A stretch of 7,839 nt of DNA, taken from NCBI GenBank assembly GCA_900548565.1, contig URKV01000087.1:1-7839 (forward strand), given 5' to 3'. Source of the DNA: an uncultured Collinsella sp. (GTDB taxonomy: Bacteria > Actinomycetota > Coriobacteriia > Coriobacteriales > Coriobacteriaceae). The position numbers and the translations under genes are program-made. A model generated the notes under the pieces. That model was not told the origin of the DNA and ran no database searches. It worked only from the letters and a program-made list of their open reading frames with translations. Below are positions 1 to 5,092 of this stretch, in pieces (positions within the stretch are counted from its first letter, which is position 1; each line of letters opens with the position of its first letter).

Positions 1-3
1 AAC

Positions 4-60
4 CATCACAACATTCGATGAAAATCGCGATTTGGACGAAAAGCGTCGAATGTTGTGATG
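4..60. repeat. 15-bp perfect inverted repeat with nested palindrome
   Basis: The arms CATCACAACATTCGA (4-18) and TCGAATGTTGTGATG (46-60) are exact reverse complements. The 27-nt loop contains the perfect 12-bp palindrome AAATCGCGATTT (22-33). The right arm is followed by CTTTTC, a short T run, so this could be the terminator of a + strand gene lying to the left of the window, but the stem is AT-rich and the loop long for that. It could also be an operator or cruciform. Seen directly; the function is unknown. Confidence 0.75.
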
Positions 61-68
61 CTTTTCGT
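36..68. repeat. 9-bp inverted repeat interlocking with the previous one
   Basis: ACGAAAAGC (36-44) and GCTTTTCGT (60-68) are exact reverse complements separated by 15 nt. The left arm lies in the loop of the 4-60 hairpin and the right arm begins at that hairpin's last base. In RNA the two stems would therefore be alternatives or a pseudoknot-like pair. No function is established. Confidence 0.55.
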
Positions 69-90
69 TGTGGGCGAGACGGTTTTCGTT

Positions 91-128
91 GCGGGCTGGC
101 GGTTTTCGCTACAAAACCGCCAGCCCGC
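91..128. repeat. 16-bp perfect GC-rich hairpin with 6-nt loop
   Basis: The left arm GCGGGCTGGCGGTTTT (91-106) and right arm AAAACCGCCAGCCCGC (113-128) are exact reverse complements around the loop CGCTAC. The stem is strong enough to be an intrinsic terminator, but no T tract follows on either strand. It may be the end of a neighbouring transcription unit, a processing or stability hairpin, or a protein site upstream of the gatC promoter. Confidence 0.75.
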
Positions 129-204
129 CGCCTGTCAGCCGCCGCCCTCGTTACGTTTTCGCTGCATTTAGGTAAAGCGCCTGCTCCAAGCCGGCGTTGC
201 CCTG

Positions 205-210
205 TATACT
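205..210 (+). promoter_or_regulatory. Probable -10 box of the gatCAB promoter
   Basis: TATACT is a near-consensus sigma-A -10 hexamer 36 bp before the gatC start codon and is preceded by TG. No convincing -35 hexamer is visible 16-18 bp upstream (around 181-188). It is the best promoter candidate between the left-end hairpins and gatC. It would give a leader of roughly 30 nt, so the hairpins further left would lie outside this transcript. Confidence 0.45.
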
Positions 211-231
211 AGAGCGGTTTATCTGTTATGC

Positions 232-240
232 GGAAGGGAG
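232..240 (+). promoter_or_regulatory. Ribosome binding site that sets the gatC start
   Basis: GGAAGGGAG ends 5 nt before the ATG at 246. An in-frame ATG at 228 lies upstream of this site and has no comparable purine tract before it, so 246 is preferred as the start. Confidence 0.75.
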
Positions 241-245
241 CGCCT

Positions 246-557
246 ATGGCACTCAGCGAGAAAGACGTGCGCGGCATCGCCGACTACGCAAAGATCGCAC
301 TGACCGATGACGAGCTCACCCAGATGACGTCCTACATGAACGACGCCGTCCAGATGCTCGAGCCCGTCTTGCAATATGACTTGCCCGACGTGGAGCCCAC
401 GTTCCATCCCATCGGAAGCCTGTCCAACGTGATGGGCGATGACCTGCGCGAGCCCGAGCGCGATCTGCCGCTCGACGTCGCGCTCGAAAACGCCGGCAGC
501 GCGCGCGACCGCTACTTCCGCGTGCCGTCCATTTTGGGAGAGGGGGAGAGCGAGTAA
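246..557 (+). CDS. gatC: Asp-tRNA(Asn)/Glu-tRNA(Gln) amidotransferase subunit C
   Basis: This 103-residue protein is the small subunit of the GatCAB amidotransferase. In the family it wraps around and stabilises GatA and the GatA-GatB interface and has no active site of its own. The family pattern is clear: an N-terminal helical stretch starting LSEKDVRGIADYAKIAL, a central VEPTFHP segment, and the C-terminal signature RDRYFRVPSIL. The length is normal for GatC (about 95-105). The start at 246 is chosen because GGAAGGGAG lies just upstream; an earlier in-frame ATG at 228 would add only six residues and leave that site inside the gene. The stop TAA shares its last A with the gatA ATG, so the two are translationally coupled. 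The gene is the first of a gatC-gatA-gatB operon. The assignment rests on sequence pattern and context together. Confidence 0.96.
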   Translation: MALSEKDVRGIADYAKIALTDDELTQMTSYMNDAVQMLEPVLQYDLPDVEPTFHPIGSLSNVMGDDLREPERDLPLDVALENAGSARDRYFRVPSILGEGESE

Positions 558-2071
558 TGGCACAGAGCTTCGATTCCCTTACCGCCGCCCAGATCGCCGC
601 GGGCGTTGCCGCCGGCGACTTTACCGCTACCGAGGTGGCCCAGGCCTCCCTTGCCGCCATCGAGGCGCGCGAGGGCGGGGTTCAGGCATTCCTGCAGGTG
701 TCGCCCGAGCTCGCGCTCGAGGCCGCCGCGCGCGTGGATGCCGACCGCGCCGCAGGCAAGCCGCTGCCCCCGCTCGCGGGCGTGCCGCTGGCCATTAAGG
801 ACAACATGAACCTCGTGGGCACGCGCACCACCTGCGCTTCCCGCATGCTCGAGAACTACCAGAGCGTCTACACCGCCACCTGCGTCCAGCGCATGCTCGA
901 CGCCGGCTGCCTGCCCATGGGCAAGGCCAATATGGATGAGTTCGCCTTTGGTAGCTCTACCGAGAGCTCGGCCTTCCATCGCACCAACAACCCCTGGGAT
1001 ACCGAGCGCGTGCCCGGCGGCTCCTCGGGCGGCTCCGCTGCCGCCGTCGCCGCGGGCGAGGTCGCGCTCTCGCTGGGCTCGGACACCGGCGGCTCCATTC
1101 GCCAGCCGGCGTCGCTGTGCGGTGTGGTGGGCTTTAAGCCCACGTATGGCGCAGTGAGCCGTTACGGCGTGGTTGCCTTTGGCTCGTCGCTCGACCAGGT
1201 GGGCCCCTTTGGCCGCACGGTCGAGGATGTCGCGCTGGCCATGAACGCGCTTACCGGCGCGGGCCATGATCCGTACGACTGCACCAGCCAGGATTGCGAC
1301 GTCGACTTTACTGAGCATCTCAACGACAGCATCGAGGGCAAGCGCGTGGGCATTATCCCCGCGTTTATGGAGGCCGAGGGCCTGACGCCCGAGGTCAAGG
1401 TCGCTGTTCAGCGCGCCGCCCAGGAGCTGCAGAACCAGGGCGCCGAGCTGGTCGAGGTCGACCTGCCGCACCTGGACGCCGCCATCGCCGCCTACTACGT
1501 CATCGGCCCGGCCGAGGCGTTCTCCAACCTGGCCCGCTTCGATGGCATTCGCTACGGCTATCAGGAGGAGGGCTGCGCCAACCTGTCCGACCAGAGCTCG
1601 CTTTCGCGTGCCCACGGCTTTGGCGCCGAGGCCAAGCGCCGTCAGATGCTCGGCGCCTATCTGCTGAGCTCGGGCGTGTACGACAAGTACTACTACGCTG
1701 CGCAAAAGGCCCGCACGCTCATCACGCAGGACTATGACGCCGCGTATGCCAAGGTGGACACCATCCTCATGCCCGCCTCGCCGCGCACGGCCTTTAAGTT
1801 TGGCGAGATCAGCGACCCCACGCAGATGTATCTCTCCGACCTGTACACCATCTCGCTCAACATTTGCGGCAACGGTGGCATCTCGGTGCCGCTGGGCCTG
1901 GGCAAGGACAGCAAGCTGCCCGTTTCTGCCCAGCTGGTGGGTCCGGCGTTTAAGGACCGTCAGCTGCTCACGTTTGCCCGCGCCCTGGAGCGCGGCTTTG
2001 CCGATGCCGCCACGGGTGCGCCCGCGCTTTCCGTCGCGCCCGATTTTGCCGGGAAGGGAGGCGAGCTGTAA
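557..2071 (+). CDS. gatA: Asp-tRNA(Asn)/Glu-tRNA(Gln) amidotransferase subunit A
   Basis: This 504-residue protein is the glutaminase subunit of GatCAB. It hydrolyses glutamine and supplies ammonia, which reaches GatB through a channel, to amidate Glu-tRNA(Gln) and/or Asp-tRNA(Asn) in the cytoplasm. It belongs to the amidase-signature family. The Ser-cisSer-Lys triad can be placed at K81 (in PLAIKDN), S156 (in PGGSSGGSAAAVAAG) and S180 (in GSDTGGSIRQPA), matching the family spacing. Further family blocks are GFKPTYGAVSRYGVVAFGSS, LDQVGPFGRTV and KRRQMLGAYLLSSG. The length is close to the usual 480-500. The start overlaps the gatC stop by one base, with a purine-rich site (GGGAGAGGGGGAGAG) before it. 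The C-terminus ends KGGEL, where the codons also form the Shine-Dalgarno sequence for gatB. No defect is visible. Whether the natural substrate is Glu-tRNA, Asp-tRNA or both depends on which synthetases the genome has, which this window does not show. Confidence 0.98.
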   Translation: MAQSFDSLTAAQIAAGVAAGDFTATEVAQASLAAIEAREGGVQAFLQVSPELALEAAARVDADRAAGKPLPPLAGVPLAIKDNMNLVGTRTTCASRMLENYQSVYTATCVQRMLDAGCLPMGKANMDEFAFGSSTESSAFHRTNNPWDTERVPGGSSGGSAAAVAAGEVALSLGSDTGGSIRQPASLCGVVGFKPTYGAVSRYGVVAFGSSLDQVGPFGRTVEDVALAMNALTGAGHDPYDCTSQDCDVDFTEHLNDSIEGKRVGIIPAFMEAEGLTPEVKVAVQRAAQELQNQGAELVEVDLPHLDAAIAAYYVIGPAEAFSNLARFDGIRYGYQEEGCANLSDQSSLSRAHGFGAEAKRRQMLGAYLLSSGVYDKYYYAAQKARTLITQDYDAAYAKVDTILMPASPRTAFKFGEISDPTQMYLSDLYTISLNICGNGGISVPLGLGKDSKLPVSAQLVGPAFKDRQLLTFARALERGFADAATGAPALSVAPDFAGKGGEL

Positions 2072-3747
2072 TGAAGGAGCTTTCCGAGGTCCTACAGGAT
2101 TGGGAGGCCGTGATCGGCCTGGAGATCCATACCGAGCTCACCGCACTCGATACCAAGATGTTCTGCAACTGCAAGCTCAGCCACGATGACGAGCCCAACG
2201 CCAACGTGTGCCCGGTGTGTCTGGGCCTGCCCGGCGCCCTGCCGGTGCCCAACAAGCGCGCCATCGAGAGCATCGTCAAGGCCGGTCTCGCCACCAACTG
2301 CGAGATCCAGCGCCACTCGATGTTCTACCGCAAGCACTACTTCTACCCCGATATGGCCAAGAACTTCCAGACCACACAGGGTCCGGTTGCCTTTGCCATG
2401 TATGGTCACCTGGACCTGGACGTGACCGGTCGCGGTGCCGCCGAGCGCCCCGACTGCGCGTTTGGCGAGGCCGAGGCCCAGAGTCTGGCGAGCGCCTCGG
2501 CCAACGCCGAGGGCCTGTCCACGTCCATGACGTCGACCATGCGCGAGGGCAACCAGCGCGCCGGTCACCTGGCCAGCTACGACGCGTCCAACCTGCAGAT
2601 GCCCGAGCGTCGCGAGGACGGTTCCTACACGGTGCCCATCCGCATCCTGCGCATCCATATGGAGGAGGACGCCGCCAAGATGGTGCACGTGGGCGGTGCC
2701 GAGGGCCGCATTACCGCCGCTGCCGAGTCGCTCGTCGACTACAACCGCTGCGGCATGCCGCTCATCGAGCTTGTCACCGAGCCTGACCTGCGCACGCCCG
2801 AGGAGGCTCGCCTGTTTATGGAGAAGCTCCGTCGCATCTTTGTGACGCTGGGCATTTCGGACTGCTCCATGGAGAAGGGCTCCATGCGCTGCGATGGTAA
2901 CGTGAGCCTGCGTCGCCGCGGCGAGACCAAGCTGGGTACCAAGACCGAGCTCAAGAACCTCAACTCGTTTAAGAGCCTGCATGACGGCCTTGCCTACGAG
3001 ATTTGCCGCCAGGCCGAGGTGCTCGAGGAGGGCGGCATCATCTACCAGGAGACTCGCCACTGGGAGCCCAGCCGCAAGCGCACCGTGGTCATGCGTGTCA
3101 AGGAGACGGCAGACGACTATCGTCTGTTCCCCGATCCCGACCTGGCGCCGTTCGATCTGGACGATGAGTTCATCGACCGCTGCCGTGGCGAGATCCCCGA
3201 GCTGCCCGATGCCAAGCGCGCCCGTTTTGAGGCCGACTTTGGCATTAAGACGGCCGACGCCGAGCAGATTGCCGGCGACCCGGAGTTTGCCGACTTCTTT
3301 GAGGCCGCTGCTGCCGGTATGGCCGGCAAGGAGGCCCAGACGGTCGCTAACCTGCTGGTGAACGAGATGATCGCCTACCTTAAGGGCGCAGGCGTCTCGC
3401 TGGCCGAGTCCGGCATCGCGCCGGCTCAGGTGGCAGCGCTGGCCAAGCTGCTGGCGACCGATGCCATCAGCTCCAACCAGGCGCACGAGGTCTTTGAGGC
3501 CATGGCCCAGACCGGCGACGACCCCAACAAGATCGTCGATGAGCGCGGTATGCGCCAGGTGAGCGATGCCGGCGCGCTGCAGCCGATCGTGGACGAGGTG
3601 CTGGCTAACTGTGCCGATCAGGCGCAGCAGTACCGCGATGGCAACCAGAAGGTCATCGGCTTTTTGGTGGGCCAGTGCATGAAGGCGAGCCGCGGCAAGG
3701 GCAACCCGAAGCTCTTCAACGAGTTGCTGAGAACGTCGCTCTCGTAA
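2071..3747 (+). CDS. gatB: Asp-tRNA(Asn)/Glu-tRNA(Gln) amidotransferase subunit B, with insertion
   Basis: This 558-residue protein is the GatCAB subunit that binds the misacylated tRNA, activates the side-chain carboxylate with ATP and transfers ammonia to it. Visible family blocks are VIGLEIHTEL (E18, H20), YFYPDMAKNFQTTQ (90-103), RIHMEEDAAK (194-203), YNRCGMPLIELVTEPD, MEKGSMRCDGNVSLR, TKTELKNLNSF, DDYRLFPDPDLAPF and the C-terminal tail domain ending in SRGKGNPKLFNELL. C32, C34, C47 and C50 form a CxC...CxxC set like the zinc-ribbon found in many GatB proteins. The protein is longer than the usual 475-500. Most of the excess lies between QTTQ and HMEEDA, where about 92 residues stand in place of roughly 27-30 (extra block around 113-183). 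The reading frame is intact there and flanking motifs are normal, so this looks like a lineage insertion rather than an error. The ATG overlaps the gatA stop (TAATG), with GAAGGGAGG upstream. Confidence 0.97.
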   Translation: MKELSEVLQDWEAVIGLEIHTELTALDTKMFCNCKLSHDDEPNANVCPVCLGLPGALPVPNKRAIESIVKAGLATNCEIQRHSMFYRKHYFYPDMAKNFQTTQGPVAFAMYGHLDLDVTGRGAAERPDCAFGEAEAQSLASASANAEGLSTSMTSTMREGNQRAGHLASYDASNLQMPERREDGSYTVPIRILRIHMEEDAAKMVHVGGAEGRITAAAESLVDYNRCGMPLIELVTEPDLRTPEEARLFMEKLRRIFVTLGISDCSMEKGSMRCDGNVSLRRRGETKLGTKTELKNLNSFKSLHDGLAYEICRQAEVLEEGGIIYQETRHWEPSRKRTVVMRVKETADDYRLFPDPDLAPFDLDDEFIDRCRGEIPELPDAKRARFEADFGIKTADAEQIAGDPEFADFFEAAAAGMAGKEAQTVANLLVNEMIAYLKGAGVSLAESGIAPAQVAALAKLLATDAISSNQAHEVFEAMAQTGDDPNKIVDERGMRQVSDAGALQPIVDEVLANCADQAQQYRDGNQKVIGFLVGQCMKASRGKGNPKLFNELLRTSLS

Positions 3748-3766
3748 ACGGGAACCGAGGGGCCGG

Positions 3767-3815
3767 GACGACTCGGCCGTTCGGGTCAGGTGGGCTGAAT
3801 GGAATAGAGTGAATG
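3767..3815 (+). repeat. Intergenic repeat module, copy 1
   Basis: The first 24 bases (3767-3790) recur exactly at 3899-3922, the next ten, TGGGCTGAAT, recur after a one-base insertion, and the following GAAT...GTGAATG is similar. The module begins with an imperfect hairpin, GACTCGG-CCGT-TCGGGTC (7 pairs, two of them G-T), and runs straight into an intrinsic terminator. It lies in the gatB 3' region. Confidence 0.8.
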
Positions 3816-3844
3816 GGCGCGCCGTTTGGCGCGCCCATTGTTTT
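3812..3844 (+). terminator. Intrinsic terminator of gatCAB (first of two)
   Basis: The stem AATGGGCGCGCC (3812-3823) pairs perfectly with GGCGCGCCCATT (3828-3839) around a GTTT loop and is followed by GTTTTG. This is a classical rho-independent terminator 65 bp after the gatB stop. Confidence 0.88.
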
Positions 3845-3898
3845 GAAGGGGACTCATTTTGAGCAAGCATCCGCCCTGCCGGGGCTCCCGGGTTCTGT

Positions 3899-3948
3899 GA
3901 CGACTCGGCCGTTCGGGTCAGGCTGGGCTGAATTGAATTTGGTGAATG
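3899..3948 (+). repeat. Intergenic repeat module, copy 2
   Basis: This is the second copy of the module at 3767-3815, offset by 132 bp. It has the same 24-base block, the same small hairpin and the same position immediately before a terminator stem. The terminator stems differ in sequence, so the copies are not a recent exact duplication. Bases 3845-3898 between the modules show no gene; they contain only small GC-rich self-complementary stretches. Confidence 0.8.
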
Positions 3949-3975
3949 AGGGCGCCGATGGCGCCCTCATTCTTT
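3944..3975 (+). terminator. Second intrinsic terminator, between convergent genes
   Basis: The stem GAATGAGGGCGCC (3944-3956) pairs with GGCGCCCTCATTC (3960-3972) around a GAT loop and is followed by TTTATATA on the + strand. On the minus strand the hairpin begins directly after the stop codon of the AraC-type gene, so it probably serves both directions. The minus-strand tail (ACCAAATTCAATT) is poor in T, so termination should be weaker that way. Confidence 0.8.
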
Positions 3976-4978
3976 ATATATGTTGGGAGCGCCAGGTGGT
4001 GGGGGTGGTGCCGGTGTGTTGCTTGAAGGCTTGGGCGAAGGCGGCCTGCTGAGGGTAGCCTAGGCGCTCAGCCACCTGCGCTATCGTGAGCGAGCTATCG
4101 GCCAAAAGGTCCTGTGCCCGCTCCATACGGCGTCTGCGAATGTAGGCGCCCAGGGACTCGCCAGTTTGGGCCTTAAAGGTGGCGCATAGTTTGGAGCGGC
4201 TTGTGTAGAGCCTCTCGGCCACCTCGTTGATACCCACACGTCTGCCTTTGTCGAGCGCGCGCTCAATCATTGCCGTTGCTTCTTCGGCAATGGTTATGCT
4301 GACGCGTGTGTCTGCCGCCTGCCGCGCCTGCTTGTGGGCCGCGCGCGAACAGGCGAGCTCCGCGACCATGGTCTCCACGATGCCCTGCATATAGACGTGT
4401 CCGCCTACGGTGCAGGCGCGGTCCTCGTTAATCCGGCGCAGCGTGTGGCAGATGGCAGACGTCGCTTCCTCGTGCCATGACTCGGCAAACGCCTCAAAGA
4501 TTCCCGCGAACTCGGTGGGATAGCGGTGCTCCAGTTCGTCAAAATATCCAGGCAAAAAGAGCACCGAGCGCGAGTGATAAAGCTCCCCCGCAAACAGCGG
4601 GCTTAATTCCTCGCCACAGCTATCTTGGATAAAGCTGCAAACGGCATTGTTTGGCCACGGTCCATGCAATGGTTTGAGGTTCGCGGGCGTTATGCCAGCC
4701 TCGGGCATGCATGTAAGTGTGGGCGCGCTGACTTCGCTCACGCAGGCGTATGGCTCGGGTGTATATTCGGCCAGGTACATATCGTGCGTCGGGGTGATGA
4801 AATGCTTCATGACGATGCAGGCAGGGGAGAGAGGCATGATCCATGCGCGGCCGTGCGCCCGGTCGTTTGCCACCTCGCCGGTAAAGACGGCGCCCTTGCC
4901 GGTAAGCTCCAGGCCAAACTGCTCAAATTGCGGTGCGTAGAGCTCGGTTATGTCGGTCGCTGCCCGCTGTATTTGCAA
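3974..4978 (-). CDS. AraC-family transcriptional regulator
   Basis: This 334-residue protein has a C-terminal double helix-turn-helix domain of the AraC/XylS type. The first HTH lies at about 248-270 (INEVAERLYTSRSKLCATFK). The second lies at about 298-320 (TIAQVAERLGYPQQAAFAQAFK), followed by the family signature HTGTTPTTWR. Residues 1-230 form the presumed ligand-sensing part; I do not recognise a specific domain there, although the layout resembles YbtA/PchR-type regulators of siderophore genes. The start is TTG at 4978: AAAGGAAAGGGA on the minus strand ends 5 nt upstream, and no in-frame ATG occurs before residue 48. The gene is divergent from two ABC half-transporter genes, so it most likely controls them from the shared intergenic region, and it converges on gatB. 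Family membership is certain; the ligand and targets are inferred. Confidence 0.93.
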   Translation of the reverse strand: MQIQRAATDITELYAPQFEQFGLELTGKGAVFTGEVANDRAHGRAWIMPLSPACIVMKHFITPTHDMYLAEYTPEPYACVSEVSAPTLTCMPEAGITPANLKPLHGPWPNNAVCSFIQDSCGEELSPLFAGELYHSRSVLFLPGYFDELEHRYPTEFAGIFEAFAESWHEEATSAICHTLRRINEDRACTVGGHVYMQGIVETMVAELACSRAAHKQARQAADTRVSITIAEEATAMIERALDKGRRVGINEVAERLYTSRSKLCATFKAQTGESLGAYIRRRRMERAQDLLADSSLTIAQVAERLGYPQQAAFAQAFKQHTGTTPTTWRSQHI

Positions 4979-4983
4979 AAGCG

Positions 4984-4995
4984 TCCCTTTCCTTT
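4984..4995 (-). promoter_or_regulatory. Ribosome binding site supporting the TTG start of the regulator
   Basis: On the minus strand the tract AAAGGAAAGGGA precedes TTG by 5 nt. This strong site is the main reason to accept a TTG start at 4978 rather than the internal ATG at residue 48. Confidence 0.65.
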
Positions 4996-5016
4996 GCAGA
5001 AACGTCCACGCCTGGC

Positions 5017-5045
5017 TTGATTGTGAGCCATGGCTAACACATCAA
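5017..5045. promoter_or_regulatory. Large imperfect dyad, candidate operator
   Basis: The 10-bp palindrome AGCCATGGCT (5026-5035) is flanked by TTGATTGTG on the left and AACACATCAA on the right. The reverse complement of the right flank is TTGATGTGTT, so the outer TTGAT/ATCAA arms match exactly and the TGTG/CACA parts match with a one-base shift. It sits in the middle of the divergent regulator/transporter intergenic region, where an autoregulating AraC-type protein or another repressor would bind. The binding protein is inferred. Confidence 0.5.
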
Positions 5046-5049
5046 TGAT
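5021..5049 (+). promoter_or_regulatory. Weak candidate promoter of the ABC transporter genes
   Basis: TTGTGA (5021-5026) and AATGAT (5044-5049) are separated by 17 bp, and each matches 4 of 6 consensus positions. The pair overlaps the 5017-5045 dyad, as expected for a regulated promoter that needs an activator. It is a guess among several poor matches in this stretch. Confidence 0.25.
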
Positions 5050-5079
5050 AAGTTCATTACGGTTAACTCTCAAGCCGTT

Positions 5080-5087
5080 AGAAAGGA
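5080..5087 (+). promoter_or_regulatory. Ribosome binding site that sets the first ABC gene start
   Basis: AGAAAGGA ends 5 nt before ATG at 5093. An in-frame ATG at 5030 would add 21 residues, but it lies inside the dyad and has no good site upstream, so 5093 is preferred. Confidence 0.75.
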
Positions 5088-5092
5088 ATCTC

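Noticed and set aside
62..161. TTTTCG repeats as a possible CRISPR array
   Set aside because: The repeat unit is only 6-14 bases and degenerate, spacing is about 14 bases between units, and there are no cas genes.
18..212. A 64-codon open frame upstream of gatC
   Set aside because: It spans the arms of both left-end hairpins, has no clear ribosome site, and its translation resembles no family.
228..245. Earlier ATG at 228 as the gatC start
   Set aside because: It would place the ribosome site GGAAGGGAG inside the gene; the ATG at 246 has ideal spacing and a normal GatC N-terminus.
512..1705. A 397-codon open frame antisense to gatA
   Set aside because: GatA motifs are intact on the + strand; the antisense product is low-complexity Ala/Gly/Arg-rich and unrecognisable.
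2092..3870. A 592-codon open frame antisense to gatB
   Set aside because: It mirrors gatB codons in a high-GC genome, shows no recognisable domain and runs through a terminator. It is a shadow frame.
3813..4052. A 79-codon open frame between gatB and the regulator gene
   Set aside because: It starts inside the first terminator stem, crosses the second and runs into the regulator gene antisense. It is not credible as a gene.
5030..5092. Earlier ATG at 5030 as the start of the first ABC gene
   Set aside because: It lies within the CCATGG centre of the dyad with no good ribosome site; AGAAAGGA supports 5093.
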